NCBI GenBank assembly: GCA_016709865.1
Contig: JADJLX010000006.1
Coordinates: forward strand, 62,001 to 126,000
Reading direction: 5' to 3'
DNA: 64,000 nucleotides
DNA from: Bacteroidales bacterium
GTDB taxonomy: Bacteria; Bacteroidota; Bacteroidia; Bacteroidales; VadinHA17
The notes under the pieces were generated by a model that was not told the DNA's origin, made no database searches, and worked only from the letters and a program-made list of their open reading frames with translations. Below are positions 16,432 through 26,249 of this stretch, piece after piece. Numbering within the stretch: the first letter of the stretch is position 1; every line of letters begins with the position of its first letter. The position numbers and the translations under genes were made by a program.

Positions 16432-17328
16432 CTAGTTCAGCGACCGGTATTCATTCGGTGTCTGTCCCGTTTCATTCTTAAACATACGGCTGAAGTGCTG
16501 GGGATGCTTAAATCCAAGTTCATAGGCTATCTCACTGATGGATTTACTTGTGTCAAAAACCCTTTCTTTGGCTATTTCTATAAGCTTCAGCTGAATGTGG
16601 TCAATGGCACTTTTCCCGGTCTCTTTTTTAATCAGATCACCGAAATAATTCGGAGAAAGATGAAGCTGATCGGCACAATATTTTACTGTTGGCAAACCAA
16701 TAGTCTGAGTCTTTTCAGATCTGAGATAATCATCAAGCAGGTTTTCAAACCTTACAAGAATATCCTTATTTACATCGCTGCGGGTTATAAACTGCCTGTC
16801 GTAGAATCTCATGCAGTAATTGAGAAGTAACTCGATATTATTAACAATCAGCCTTTTACTATGCTTATCGATAGGTTGATTTAATTCATACTCTATCTTG
16901 TTCATTACCTCATTTACCAACTGCTTTTCCCGGTCAGATATATGCAATGCTTCATTAGAACTGTAGGAAAAGAATGTATACTCCTTGATACTGCGCACAA
17001 GGGAGGTTCCTCTTAACAAATCGGGATGAAAGAACAAACCTCTGCCTTTGGGATGAAAATTCTCCGGATCATTGTCAATGCCAACCACCTGACCTGGTGC
17101 CATGAATACAAGTGTTCCTTCCTGGTAATCGTAATAATTACCACCATATTTTATGTCTCCACAAACCGATTCTTTAAGTGCAACACTGTAAGTATCAATA
17201 TGCACCCTTGCATTTTTGATTGGTTTTGAGTCGGCGAAATCAACAATATTTGCCAGGGGATGAAGCATTTTGTATCCTCTGTGGGTATTGAATTGAGAAA
17301 AGTTCTCAATTATCAGTAATTCATCCAT
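16432..17328 (-). CDS. AraC-family transcriptional regulator
   Basis: A 298-residue regulator with an N-terminal cupin-like sensing domain (GTLVFMAPGQVVGI, FFHPDLLRGT) and a C-terminal double helix-turn-helix. The DNA-binding half holds LHLSPNYFGDLIKKETGKSAIDHI and ISEIAYELGFKHPQHFSRMFKNETGQTPNEYR, the standard AraC signature. The open frame starts with TTG at 17349, but ATG at 17328 gives the canonical MDELL start. A TAGATTTG -7-like element on the minus strand (17347-17354) lies directly upstream of it. The gene is divergent from two secreted esterases, which are the likely targets (inference). Confidence 0.9.
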   Translation of the reverse strand: MDELLIIENFSQFNTHRGYKMLHPLANIVDFADSKPIKNARVHIDTYSVALKESVCGDIKYGGNYYDYQEGTLVFMAPGQVVGIDNDPENFHPKGRGLFFHPDLLRGTSLVRSIKEYTFFSYSSNEALHISDREKQLVNEVMNKIEYELNQPIDKHSKRLIVNNIELLLNYCMRFYDRQFITRSDVNKDILVRFENLLDDYLRSEKTQTIGLPTVKYCADQLHLSPNYFGDLIKKETGKSAIDHIQLKLIEIAKERVFDTSKSISEIAYELGFKHPQHFSRMFKNETGQTPNEYRSLN

Positions 17329-17502
17329 TGTAAAGTTATTTTGATACAAATCTACATCAATTTATATAACAGGATACCTCTGAATATCAGAATCAGTAAT
17401 CGGGGTACAATAAACAGTAATCTGTATAAGTCAACCCCTCAGATTTGCCTCAACTTTGTAAAATGATTTGGAGAGAACCAAACCAGAACATATTTAGTAA
17501 AT

Positions 17503-18585
17503 ATGACAATGAAACCAAATTTCTTAAAATCTGCCCAGTTAATATTGGCATTAACTATCCTACTGCCGGCTACAGGCCAGAAATCAAAGACCACGAATCC
17601 AATTATTATAAGTGAACAGGGCAGTTTCGCCGTTGGAGGGACAGTGGTTACCAATCCCGGAACTTTCGATCAATACAATCAATCTCCGTCAGGACAAACC
17701 CTTCACGGTGACCATGCATATGTTTTCTACCAGATTCCCGTTGAAGCACGCAAATATCCGCTGGTAATGTGGCATGGTATCGGACAGTTTTCCAAAACAT
17801 GGGAGACGACACCTGACGGACGGGAAGGTTATCAGAATATTTTTCTTCGAAGAGGCTTCGGTGTTTATCTTATTGATCAGCCAAGAAGAGGTAATGCCGG
17901 CCGCAGCACAGCTGAAGCAAACATTCAGCCAACACCTGACGAGCAGGGGTGGTTTGGTACTTTTCGTATAGGCATCTGGCCAGACTATTTTGAAGGCGTT
18001 CAGTTTGCCCGTGACCCAGAGACACTGAATCAGTATTTTCGTCAGATGGTGCCCAACATCGGTCCAATTGATATTAGTGTCAATGCAGAGGCCGTATCGG
18101 CACTATTCAATAAGATCGGTCCGGCTATTCTTGTAACACATTCCCATTCAGGCGGCATGGGCTGGGCAACAGTAATCAAAAATCAAAATATAAAAGCAAT
18201 TGTTTCTTACGAACCGGGAAGCGGCTTTATTTTTCCTGAAGGTGAAGTTCCTGCTCCTATCCCGATGGCAGGAGGAACCCTGGCCGCCTTGGGAGTGCCA
18301 TTAACAGACTTTATGAAGCTTACAAAAATACCTATCATTGTTTACTATGGTGATTTCATTCCCAAAAAACCAATGAATAATACCGGACAGGACGGATGGC
18401 GGGCCCGACTTGAAATGGCCAGATTATGGAGAGATGCAGTTAACAAACATGGCGGCGATGTAACAGTGGTTCATCTGCCTGAAATCGGGGTAAAAGGCAA
18501 TACCCATTTCCCGTTTTCAGATTTAAACAATGTTGAGATAGCTGACTTAATGTCTGCCTGGTTAAAGAAAAAAGGATTGGACTAG
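17503..18585 (+). CDS. Secreted alpha/beta hydrolase (esterase-like)
   Basis: The signal peptide (residues about 1-26, ending PATGQ) precedes an alpha/beta hydrolase core. The core has a Trp-His-Gly oxyanion region (PLVMWHGIGQFSKTW) and a nucleophile elbow, THSHSGGMGW, where Ser sits in an H-S-G-G context rather than strict GxSxG. The late His is in NTHFPFSD. The 360-residue length and motif set match secreted esterases often annotated only as alpha/beta hydrolases. A second in-frame ATG 6 nt downstream is equally possible as start. It is divergent from AraC and followed after 49 nt by a type B carboxylesterase, so both may be induced together. Confidence 0.8.
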   Translation: MTMKPNFLKSAQLILALTILLPATGQKSKTTNPIIISEQGSFAVGGTVVTNPGTFDQYNQSPSGQTLHGDHAYVFYQIPVEARKYPLVMWHGIGQFSKTWETTPDGREGYQNIFLRRGFGVYLIDQPRRGNAGRSTAEANIQPTPDEQGWFGTFRIGIWPDYFEGVQFARDPETLNQYFRQMVPNIGPIDISVNAEAVSALFNKIGPAILVTHSHSGGMGWATVIKNQNIKAIVSYEPGSGFIFPEGEVPAPIPMAGGTLAALGVPLTDFMKLTKIPIIVYYGDFIPKKPMNNTGQDGWRARLEMARLWRDAVNKHGGDVTVVHLPEIGVKGNTHFPFSDLNNVEIADLMSAWLKKKGLD

Positions 18586-18634
18586 ATACCTCAAAATACT
18601 TATTCAGTTATGTAACTAATTAATAATTATCAAT

Positions 18635-20269
18635 ATGAAGAGAGCAATAGTTGGTTTAGCTATAATAATAAGCTTTACGTTGCAGGCGCAACAGAAAGCT
18701 GAAACAACAGCTCCGACAGGATCACCAACTGTGAGCACAGCTTACGGAACAGTAAGAGGTGTAAAAGAAGGCGATGTGGAAAGCTTTAAAGGCATTCCTT
18801 ATGCAGCCCCTCCGGTAGGAGAATTCCGCTGGCGTCCGCCGCAACCTGTGGAGCCATGGCAGGGAGTGCGTGATGCGACCAAATATGGACCAAATTGTGC
18901 CCAGGCAGGTTTTCCCAGGGGTGCCGGAACAATTGCTGAGGGCTCGTCGGAAGATTGCCTGTTTCTTAATATCTGGAGACCGTCTGGTGCCAAACAGGGC
19001 GCAAAACTGCCGGTTATGTTCTGGATCCATGGAGGTGCATTTGTGGGAGGCAACGGCTCTGGACTTTCAGGTGCAACATTTACCAGTAAAGGAGTTATCC
19101 TTATATCCATAAACTATCGTCTGGGACGTCTCGGTCATTTTGCATTCCCTGCACTTAGCAGGGAGCATCCCGAGGAACCCAAGGGCAGTTACGCATTTAT
19201 GGATCAGATAGCGGCCCTCAGATGGGTACAGCAAAACATCGCAGCATTCGGGGGAGATCCTAAAAATGTAACAATCTTCGGTTTCTCAGCAGGTGGTGTT
19301 TCAATACATTCACTCTTAACAATTCCTGATGCAAAAGGACTTTTCCATAAGGCTATCAGCCATTCCGGCGGTGGCCGCGACGGTGTTTTGATTGGCAGAC
19401 CTATCAGCAAAGAAAATGCATCTCCATACTACCCTGTTTCAGCTGAAACGATCGGAATAAACTTTGCCCGTAAACATGGCATCGAGGGTACAGATGCCGC
19501 TGCACTGGCCAAACTTCGTGCACTGAAAGTTGAAGAGATTGTTGACGGCGGACAGGAAAATGACGGACAAGGTGGTCCGCGGATCTATTCAGGACCTATA
19601 CTCGACGGCAAATTTGTTACAGAGACTTCCGAAAGTGCATATAAGGCTGGCAGACAGGCACATGTTCCTCTGATGATCGGGTGTAACAGTGCTGAAATAG
19701 GGGGACCATTTGTTAATGCAAGCAGTTCAAAAGAAGAACTGTTTTCACTTTTCGGACAACTAAAAGACGAGGCAAAAGCTGCCTATGATCCAGATGGCAA
19801 AAAAGAATTCGCTGAGGTACAAACAAAGTTTAATACTGACAAGGTATGGGCAGAGCCTGCCCGCTTTACAGCAAGTGCTTTTGCCGACAGGGGCGATAAG
19901 GCTTACATTTTTCTATTCTCTTACGTACCTGCTGCCATGAAGGAAAGGATGCGGTTTGGCCCCGGACATGGAACCGACGTCTCATATGTGTTTGAAAATC
20001 TCAGAGCTCCGCAGGGGGCAACCGTGCCACCGGAGGATAAGGAGGTCGCCAGGATTATGAACGCCTATTGGGTAAACTTCGCAAAGACCGGCAATCCTAA
20101 TGCTGAAGGTCTGCCTAAATGGCCTGTTTACACTCCCAAAACGAACATGATCCTTGATATCCAGTCTGATGGCAAACCTGTAGGCAAAACTGATCCCAGG
20201 AAAGCCAGACTTGACGTTATTGAAAAGGCAGTGAAAATGGGAGATAAACTTCAACCAAATGGTATTTAA
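18635..20269 (+). CDS. Type B carboxylesterase (secreted)
   Basis: A 544-residue enzyme with a signal peptide (ending LQAQ). It has the type B carboxylesterase landmarks: [19 protein letters not shown] oxyanion hole, catalytic Ser in [12 protein letters not shown], and catalytic His in [12 protein letters not shown]. Related PnbA-like enzymes hydrolyse aryl or short-chain esters and, in CAZyme settings, sugar-linked esters. It belongs to a + strand run with the upstream esterase and a downstream barrel-like protein, and AraC is a plausible regulator. No truncation is seen. Confidence 0.92.
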   Translation: MKRAIVGLAIIISFTLQAQQKAETTAPTGSPTVSTAYGTVRGVKEGDVESFKGIPYAAPPVGEFRWRPPQPVEPWQGVRDATKYGPNCAQAGFPRGAGTIAEGSSEDCLFLNIWRPSGAKQGAKLPVMFWIHGGAFVGGNGSGLSGATFTSKGVILISINYRLGRLGHFAFPALSREHPEEPKGSYAFMDQIAALRWVQQNIAAFGGDPKNVTIFGFSAGGVSIHSLLTIPDAKGLFHKAISHSGGGRDGVLIGRPISKENASPYYPVSAETIGINFARKHGIEGTDAAALAKLRALKVEEIVDGGQENDGQGGPRIYSGPILDGKFVTETSESAYKAGRQAHVPLMIGCNSAEIGGPFVNASSSKEELFSLFGQLKDEAKAAYDPDGKKEFAEVQTKFNTDKVWAEPARFTASAFADRGDKAYIFLFSYVPAAMKERMRFGPGHGTDVSYVFENLRAPQGATVPPEDKEVARIMNAYWVNFAKTGNPNAEGLPKWPVYTPKTNMILDIQSDGKPVGKTDPRKARLDVIEKAVKMGDKLQPNGI

Positions 20270-20336
20270 CCCGTATGCATGTTGCACAATTTAAAAGAAT
20301 ATGACGGTTAACGTAAAATATAATACCAGGTACAGA

Positions 20337-21104
20337 ATGATTGTCATTCTGTATCTGTTCAGTTTATCCTGGATTTTATCAGCCCAGAACTCAGACAGCA
20401 CAACTGCCAAAACATATAATTTTGGTGGAGCAGTTACTATTCAAAGTAAAGGGATCTCTACAATCCCGAATCTGACTCTGGGAAAGCCTGCAGCTGTATT
20501 TGACATGAAAATGGGAAGAAAACTGACTTTTGAACCCCAGTTTAGATATTCCCTTGAAGGAAAACCATGGGCAATGGTTTTCTGGTTGAGATATTACGGA
20601 TCTATCGGTGATAAGTTTAAAGTGACATTTCATGCAAATCACTCATTATCTTATAAGTCCATCATTTCTTATACATCCACCGGAACTTCACAGGAAATTA
20701 TAAGAACAACAAGGTATCTGGCAGGTGCAATAGCTCCTAACTATCAAATCAATAAATATCTGGGGGCTGGAATGTATCTTTTCTATACACGTGGTATAGA
20801 AAAATTTATAACCAGAAACACTTACATGTTCTCTATCAGACCAAGTATTTCAAACATCCCTGTTGCAAAGAATACTATTGCCAGGATTGGTCCGGAAATA
20901 TACTACCTGAAAATGGATGACAAGGATGGAGTGTATTTAAACGGAACATTCTCAATAAGTAAGAAGAACTTTCCGCTTTCTGTCTCGGCATTGATAAATA
21001 AACCCCTGAAATCAAATATCCCGGCTGAATATGATCTCCTTTGGAATGTTGGTCTGATTTATACTTTTAATAAAACATTCAGTGAAATACATAATAATTT
21101 TTAA
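20337..21104 (+). CDS. Outer-membrane beta-barrel-like protein, function unknown
   Basis: From ATG 20337 the 255-residue product starts with a clean signal peptide (MIVILYLFSLSWILSAQ). The frame is open to an ATG at 20301, but that adds a polar segment in front of the signal. The mature part is a series of amphipathic strands with aromatic ends (MVFWLRYYGS, FKVTFHANHSLSYKS, GLIYTFNKTF), consistent with an outer-membrane barrel. No family is recognised. It follows the carboxylesterase by 67 nt and precedes a PQQ-type propeller by 9 nt. Confidence 0.6.
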   Translation: MIVILYLFSLSWILSAQNSDSTTAKTYNFGGAVTIQSKGISTIPNLTLGKPAAVFDMKMGRKLTFEPQFRYSLEGKPWAMVFWLRYYGSIGDKFKVTFHANHSLSYKSIISYTSTGTSQEIIRTTRYLAGAIAPNYQINKYLGAGMYLFYTRGIEKFITRNTYMFSIRPSISNIPVAKNTIARIGPEIYYLKMDDKDGVYLNGTFSISKKNFPLSVSALINKPLKSNIPAEYDLLWNVGLIYTFNKTFSEIHNNF

Positions 21105-21113
21105 ACTATAACT

Positions 21114-22487
21114 ATGAAAAAATTCAACCTGATCTTCACCGCAGTAGTATTATTCGCCTGCATTTCAAATCTTTTCGCTCAGGACTGGCCTCAGTTCCTT
21201 GGTCCTGATAGAAACAGCACATCACCCCAGAAGGGAATATTGCGCACCTGGCCTGCGACAGGACCAGAAGTCCTCTGGACAGCCAGTATTGGAGTCGGCT
21301 ATGGTGGTCCGGTTATTAAAGATGGCAAAGCCTATTTATTAGACAGGGATGACAAAACAGGAGATATTATGCGTTGTTTTGATATGAAAACCGGGAAAGA
21401 GATCTGGAAGTTTGCATATGAAGCTCCGATGTCTGTTGAATTCCCCGGCTCAAGAAGTGTCCCGGCAGTAGATGATAAATATGTTTATTCCTGCGGCCAT
21501 AACGGAGATTTATATTGCTTTGATATTAAAACTTACAAACCAGTCTGGATTAAAAATGTGTGGACTGACTTTGGCGGTCAGCCAGCAAGTAAATCTGAGG
21601 GTGGATTCAGTGGTTTGCAGGGCGGAGGCAAATTCCCTGTATGGGCAATTGCCCAGTGCCCATTAATCTACGGCAATATGTTGATTATAGCATCGCAGGC
21701 TCCTGAAGCAGGAGTAGTTGCATATAATAAACTTACAGGTGATGTAATCTGGAAAACAGCTAATCTTGGTGCAGTCGGATTCGTTAGTCCTTCAATTGCA
21801 AAGATCAACGGCGAAGATCAGGTTGTTATGATTACAGCATCAAGTGGTCGTGGTGCCACTGCGACACCGAGCAATGTTGTTGGTATTAATCCGAAAAACG
21901 GAGCAGTACTGTGGACTTATTCAAACTGGAGTTGCTGGATTCCTTCATCGAGTGCATTTGATGCAGGTAAAAACAGGATCCTGATTGTTGGCGGATACAA
22001 CGCTGGTGCTGCAATGATACAGATTGAGAAAACAGGCGACAAATTCAATGTAAAGGAACTCTATAAGACTGCAGAATTTGGTGAGCACACAAAACCACCC
22101 ATTTTCCACAATGGTTACTTTTATGCTCAGTTTACAAACAATGAACGTAAGGATGGCCTTGTTTGTATGAGTGAAGATGGTAAGATTATGTGGAAAACGA
22201 TGCGTGAACCACTTTTCGATAAGGGCAGCATGATCCTTGCCGACGGAGTTATTCTTGCTACAGACGGCATTAGAAGCCTCTATGTGATAGAACCATCACC
22301 TGAAGGATTCAAGCCTCTCGCAACAGCAGAGGTTCTGAAACCGGCAGAAACTACAGGCACAGATCAGACAGCTGCCCCTTCAAGAACGGGTGGCGCAGCT
22401 CAGAACTGGGCACCTCTGGCACTCTCAAACGGTATGCTACTTGTAAGGGACAAGAGCAGGCTGATGTGTGTAAAAGTTGCTCAGTGA
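21114..22487 (+). CDS. Secreted PQQ-like beta-propeller repeat protein
   Basis: The signal peptide (ending NLFAQ) is followed by DWPQFLGPDRNSTSP, a sequence that opens many 'outer membrane protein assembly factor BamB-like' propellers. PQQ-type blades follow, with GKAYLLD, GKEIWKF, YSCGHNGDLYCFD, GDVIWKT and GAVLWTY. The product is 457 residues, enough for a seven- or eight-bladed propeller. No dehydrogenase catalytic residues or cytochrome motif are seen, so a structural, lectin or unknown enzymatic role is possible. A similar but separate gene lies at 54504-55745. A strong intrinsic terminator follows at 22525. Confidence 0.82.
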   Translation: MKKFNLIFTAVVLFACISNLFAQDWPQFLGPDRNSTSPQKGILRTWPATGPEVLWTASIGVGYGGPVIKDGKAYLLDRDDKTGDIMRCFDMKTGKEIWKFAYEAPMSVEFPGSRSVPAVDDKYVYSCGHNGDLYCFDIKTYKPVWIKNVWTDFGGQPASKSEGGFSGLQGGGKFPVWAIAQCPLIYGNMLIIASQAPEAGVVAYNKLTGDVIWKTANLGAVGFVSPSIAKINGEDQVVMITASSGRGATATPSNVVGINPKNGAVLWTYSNWSCWIPSSSAFDAGKNRILIVGGYNAGAAMIQIEKTGDKFNVKELYKTAEFGEHTKPPIFHNGYFYAQFTNNERKDGLVCMSEDGKIMWKTMREPLFDKGSMILADGVILATDGIRSLYVIEPSPEGFKPLATAEVLKPAETTGTDQTAAPSRTGGAAQNWAPLALSNGMLLVRDKSRLMCVKVAQ

Positions 22488-22524
22488 TTTCCTGAAAAGG
22501 AACCCAATGTTTAAGAACTATAAT

Positions 22525-22550
22525 AAAAGCCTCGATTTATCGGGGCTTTT
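22525..22550 (+). terminator. Intrinsic terminator
   Basis: An 11-bp stem (AAAAGCCTCGA with TCGGGGCTTTT, one T-G wobble) has a TTTA loop and ends in a T-rich 3' arm, 37 nt after the propeller gene. It closes the + strand run that starts at the esterases. Confidence 0.85.
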
Positions 22551-22664
22551 CTAATTTACCAAATTCCGGTAAGCTAATTTCAGAGGATATTCTTTCCATA
22601 ATTGCTAATATTGTAAAAATCTTCAATTTCTTTAATTGTTATTTTTTATACCGATAGTAGTAAC

Positions 22665-23174
22665 ATGAAACATAAAGTCCTGAGAAAACAGCACATTTCA
22701 AAAATGTGTTTTGTCTGCGGTGAGAGAAATGATTTCGGGCTTCATGCCAGGTTCTTCGAAACCGATGCAAATGAACTTGTTGCTTTTATCAATCCCTCCG
22801 AACAGCACCAGGGTTATCCGGGACGCATGCACGGAGGAATAGCTGCCACAATCCTCGATGAAACAATTGCAAGATCTATCTGCAACGGAAAAGAGGAACA
22901 GCTATGGGGTGTGACACTCGAACTTAAAACGAGATACAGGAAGCCTATCCCGCTTGGCCAGGAACTGAAAATAGTGGGACGCGTCACAAGTGAAGGAACC
23001 CGTTCTTTTGAAGGTACAGGAGAAATTGTTCTCCCGAACGGCGACATAGCTGTTTCTGCTGAAGGGAAATATATGAAGGTGCCTATCGACAGGATCACCA
23101 GCGATCAGTTTACAGATGATCAGTGGTTTATAAAAGAGAGTTCTGATGATCCTTCAGAAATTGAGATTCCGTAA
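22665..23174 (+). CDS. PaaI-family hotdog-fold thioesterase
   Basis: A 169-residue single hotdog domain. The N-terminal CFVCGERNDFGL segment and MHGGIAATILDETIAR helix contain the HGG and Asp/Glu positions used for catalysis in the 4HBT/PaaI group. LELKTRYRKPIPLGQELKIVGRV follows. Substrates are acyl-CoA or acyl-carrier thioesters, not predictable more closely. It is cytosolic (no signal). It stands alone, with a terminator upstream and a GH43 gene downstream. Confidence 0.87.
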   Translation: MKHKVLRKQHISKMCFVCGERNDFGLHARFFETDANELVAFINPSEQHQGYPGRMHGGIAATILDETIARSICNGKEEQLWGVTLELKTRYRKPIPLGQELKIVGRVTSEGTRSFEGTGEIVLPNGDIAVSAEGKYMKVPIDRITSDQFTDDQWFIKESSDDPSEIEIP

Positions 23175-23210
23175 ATTCTATACTTTTTTATGCTTTAAAA
23201 TTTGATTATC

Positions 23211-24764
23211 ATGAAGAAGAACTGTTTTGGGACACTCATACTCATTGCGACATTGCTGCTTCCAACTATCAATTCTCAGTCACAGCAACAACAAAACCCT
23301 GTAATCTTTGCCGATGTCCCCGATATTTCAATTGTTCGTGTCGGAGATTCCTATTATATGAGCAGCACAACAATGCACATGGCACCCGGTGTGCCTATAA
23401 TGAAATCAAAAGATCTCATCAACTGGAAAATAATAAATTATGCCTATAATGTTCTCGACACTGTTGATGCATTGACCCTCAGCAACGGCAGAAACGCCTA
23501 CGGAAAAGGGTCGTGGGCCAGCTGTATCCGTTATCACAACGGTACTTTTTATGTTTCAACTTTTGCCCAGACAACGGGGAAGACATATATTTATTCAACG
23601 CAGGATATTGAAAAAGGTCCATGGAAAGAATCTTCTTTCAGTCCGAGTTTTCATGATAACACACTGTTCTTCGATGATGACGGACGTGTATACCTGATCT
23701 TTGGTAATAAAAAGCTTACTCTTGTTGAGCTTAACGCTGATTTATCAGGAGTAAAACCCGGAGGAACAAATCAGGTTATAATAGAAAACTCAAGTTTACC
23801 ATCAGGAAAAGACAGTGGACTTGGAGAAGGATCGCAGTTATTCAAGGTTAACGGCAAGTATATTCTCTTTAATATAACATGGCCCAGAGGCGGAATGAGA
23901 ACCGTTGTCATTCACCGTGCCGACAAAATAACCGGTCCATGGGAAGGGAAACTTGCTTTTCAGGATCTTGGTGTTGCCCAGGGGGGGCTTGTTGACACAC
24001 CTGATGGCAGGTGGTTTGCGTATCTTTTCCGCGATTATGGCTCAGTGGGACGTATCCCTTATATTATTCCGCTGAAATGGGAAGATGGATGGCCTGTAAT
24101 CGGGGTAGACGGGAAAGTGCCTGATACACTTGATCTTCCTGCAAACAATGGTTTGATCCCGGGCATTGTTGCATCTGATGAATTCAACCGTAAAAAAGGA
24201 GATCTGTCACTTCCCCTTGTCTGGCAGTGGAACCATAATCCTGACAATAGTCTGTGGTCAGTAAACAAGCGCAAGGGTTATCTCCGGCTTACAACTGGCC
24301 GGATTGATACAATCCTAGTTAATGCAAGAAACACACTTACACAGCGTACATTCGGACCTCAGTGTTCCGGTTCAACCTGTATGGATGTATCTAATATGAA
24401 GGAGGGTGATGTCGCCGGACTTACCCTTCTTCAGAAAAAATTCGGGATTGTGGGTGTTAAATATTCAAATGGAACAAAATCAATAGTGATGATCAATGCC
24501 CAGACCGGTAAGCCTGTTGAAGCGGAAGTTGTTCCTCTGTTACAGAAGACCATTTACCTGAAAGCGGAATGCGATTTCAGGAATAAGACCGATATAGCCC
24601 ATTTCTTCTACAGCCTCGATGGTAAAACATGGAAGCCGATAGGAACAGCCCTGAAAATGGAATATTCTATGCCTCACTTTATGGGCTATCGTTTTGGTCT
24701 GTTCAACTACGCTACAAAAACCCCGGGCGGTTCAGTGGATTTCGATTGGTTCAGAATAAATTAA
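23211..24764 (+). CDS. Glycoside hydrolase family 43 enzyme (beta-xylosidase/arabinosidase-like), secreted
   Basis: ATG 23211 begins a signal peptide ending INSQS; the frame extends to a TTG nine bases upstream, which is unlikely to be used. The catalytic five-bladed propeller has FADVPDISIVRVGDSYYMSS (candidate catalytic base Asp near the start), the middle Asp region FHDNTLFFDDDGR, and GLGEGSQLFKVNGKY with the candidate acid Glu. A C-terminal concanavalin-like sandwich (about residues 320-517, ending FDWFRIN) is the usual accessory domain of xylosidase-type GH43 enzymes. Length 517 matches the two-domain architecture. The sugar specificity is not determined. Confidence 0.9.
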   Translation: MKKNCFGTLILIATLLLPTINSQSQQQQNPVIFADVPDISIVRVGDSYYMSSTTMHMAPGVPIMKSKDLINWKIINYAYNVLDTVDALTLSNGRNAYGKGSWASCIRYHNGTFYVSTFAQTTGKTYIYSTQDIEKGPWKESSFSPSFHDNTLFFDDDGRVYLIFGNKKLTLVELNADLSGVKPGGTNQVIIENSSLPSGKDSGLGEGSQLFKVNGKYILFNITWPRGGMRTVVIHRADKITGPWEGKLAFQDLGVAQGGLVDTPDGRWFAYLFRDYGSVGRIPYIIPLKWEDGWPVIGVDGKVPDTLDLPANNGLIPGIVASDEFNRKKGDLSLPLVWQWNHNPDNSLWSVNKRKGYLRLTTGRIDTILVNARNTLTQRTFGPQCSGSTCMDVSNMKEGDVAGLTLLQKKFGIVGVKYSNGTKSIVMINAQTGKPVEAEVVPLLQKTIYLKAECDFRNKTDIAHFFYSLDGKTWKPIGTALKMEYSMPHFMGYRFGLFNYATKTPGGSVDFDWFRIN

Positions 24765-24795
24765 GTTAGAGCCGAAAAAATCCCTATACTAAAAG

Positions 24796-24813
24796 AAAAG
24801 AAATATTTCTTTT
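24796..24813. repeat. 18-bp perfect AT-rich palindrome
   Basis: AAAAGAAATATTTCTTTT is self-complementary and followed by ATAATTTTG. It lies 32 nt after the GH43 stop. It could act as a weak terminator or protein-binding dyad; nothing else supports either. Confidence 0.3.
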
Positions 24814-24850
24814 ATAATTTTGATACCAGCCTGATATTTAATATTTAATA

Positions 24851-25636
24851 ATGAGTACTTCTTTTAGTTACAGGACTATCCCAAAATCGCGGATTGCAAC
24901 ATTTGATACTTTTTCGATTGGCCTTCAAAAACATCATGTTAGTGCTCTGCTCGAATTCGATGTTACAGATAGCAGAAAGAAACTAAAAGAACTAAGAAGA
25001 AGTGGCATTAATGTGTCCTTTAACGGATGGTTAATTAAGGCAATTAGCAGCGTATTACAGAAATATCCCGAAGCATCAGCATTCCTTTACAACAAAAGAA
25101 AGCTTATAATCTTTAATGATATTAATATTTCAATACTGGTAGAAAAAAAGATAGGTGACAGAAGAGTGCCAATTCCTCTTGTTCTGGAAAAAACAAATAA
25201 CAAGAGTGCCGCAGATATTACATTAGAAATTGAAAACGCAAAAAATCAGGAATTATCTGATAACGACATAGTTTTAACTAAGAAATCAACTCTGGCTGAA
25301 GACCTATATTACTTTTTGCCTGGTTTTCTCAGAAGGAGTATTTGGAAAACCATACTTCGAAACCCAAAGTTTGCGTACAGAAAAATGGGGAATGTTGCTA
25401 TTACTTCAGTTGGAATGATGGGAGAGATAAAAGGCTGGTTTATTCATAAATCAGTTCATCCTCTGTCGTTTGGAATAGGTTCCGTTTTAAAAAAGCCTGT
25501 CGTAACCGGCAACGAAATTAAAATCAGAGAAATTCTGAATATGACTATTTTAGCTGACCACGATGTAATTGATGGCGCTCCCATGGTTCGATTCTTAAAT
25601 GATTTAAAAAAATGTATCGAAGTGGGAGAGTTATAG
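24851..25636 (+). CDS. Stand-alone 2-oxoacid dehydrogenase E2-type acyltransferase domain
   Basis: The 261-residue protein matches the E2 catalytic (chloramphenicol acetyltransferase-like) fold, with the HxxxDG active site as HDVIDG (His237). It has no lipoyl domain or peripheral subunit-binding domain, and no E1 or E3 gene is near. It cannot therefore be a normal pyruvate-type dehydrogenase E2. Stand-alone members could transfer acyl groups to other acceptors. No signal peptide is present; a short hydrophobic stretch (YYFLPGFLRRSIW) is likely internal. Neighbours are two methyltransferase-like genes and OsmC. Confidence 0.78.
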   Translation: MSTSFSYRTIPKSRIATFDTFSIGLQKHHVSALLEFDVTDSRKKLKELRRSGINVSFNGWLIKAISSVLQKYPEASAFLYNKRKLIIFNDINISILVEKKIGDRRVPIPLVLEKTNNKSAADITLEIENAKNQELSDNDIVLTKKSTLAEDLYYFLPGFLRRSIWKTILRNPKFAYRKMGNVAITSVGMMGEIKGWFIHKSVHPLSFGIGSVLKKPVVTGNEIKIREILNMTILADHDVIDGAPMVRFLNDLKKCIEVGEL

Positions 25637-25718
25637 GTCGAAAATAAAAATTCACAAATAGCAGCATCCCGGTTTTATTTACGTCTATTATCAAAAATCA
25701 ACGAAAAAATAGATTTAT

Positions 25719-26174
25719 ATGAAACTAAAAGTACTTGTGGGTAACGGAAGAAAAATCGGACTTCTTACCCTCCCCTTTTTAACAATTGGTCTGATCCTGA
25801 ATATTCTGTATCCCTCCTATTTTACCGTTGGCGGTCCGTCAGCAACTTTATCAATTATCTCAATTATTATTTTGTTTCCTGGAATAATCAACTGGGCATG
25901 GTCAGTCTTTTTAATAGTTACCAAAATACCCCGCAAAGAGCTAATAACAACAGGACCATATTCTTTAGTAAAACATCCGTTATATGCAGGCGTAGCACTG
26001 CTTGTACTCCCGTGGGCAGGCATACTCTGTAATAGCTGGTTAGGTATACCTATAGGAATAATAGTATATATTGGTTCGAGATTATTTTCACCTGAAGAAG
26101 AGCAAATCCTGTCGAAGATCTTTGGTAAAGAATGGGATGAATATACCCAGACTGTAAAAATTCCATGGTTGTAA
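25719..26174 (+). CDS. Isoprenylcysteine carboxyl methyltransferase (ICMT)-family membrane protein
   Basis: A 151-residue protein with four or five hydrophobic helices and the ICMT/PEMT C-terminal signature. TGPYSLVKHPLYAG binds SAM, and EEEQILSKIFGKEWDEYTQTV is the conserved acidic/Tyr end. Bacterial members methylate lipids or small isoprenoid-like molecules; true prenylcysteine substrates are not expected. Complete for this family. It stands between the E2-type acyltransferase and OsmC genes, each separated by about 80 nt. Confidence 0.85.
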   Translation: MKLKVLVGNGRKIGLLTLPFLTIGLILNILYPSYFTVGGPSATLSIISIIILFPGIINWAWSVFLIVTKIPRKELITTGPYSLVKHPLYAGVALLVLPWAGILCNSWLGIPIGIIVYIGSRLFSPEEEQILSKIFGKEWDEYTQTVKIPWL

Positions 26175-26249
26175 TTCAAGCCATGTAACATGGTTCAAAG
26201 CTTAAATTGATTTCTCTCATTAATAAACAATTCTATTAAATTTAATAGT

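Noticed and set aside
24851..25636. Part of a pyruvate or branched-chain dehydrogenase complex
   Set aside because: There is no lipoyl or subunit-binding domain and no E1/E3 genes nearby, despite the intact E2 active-site motif.
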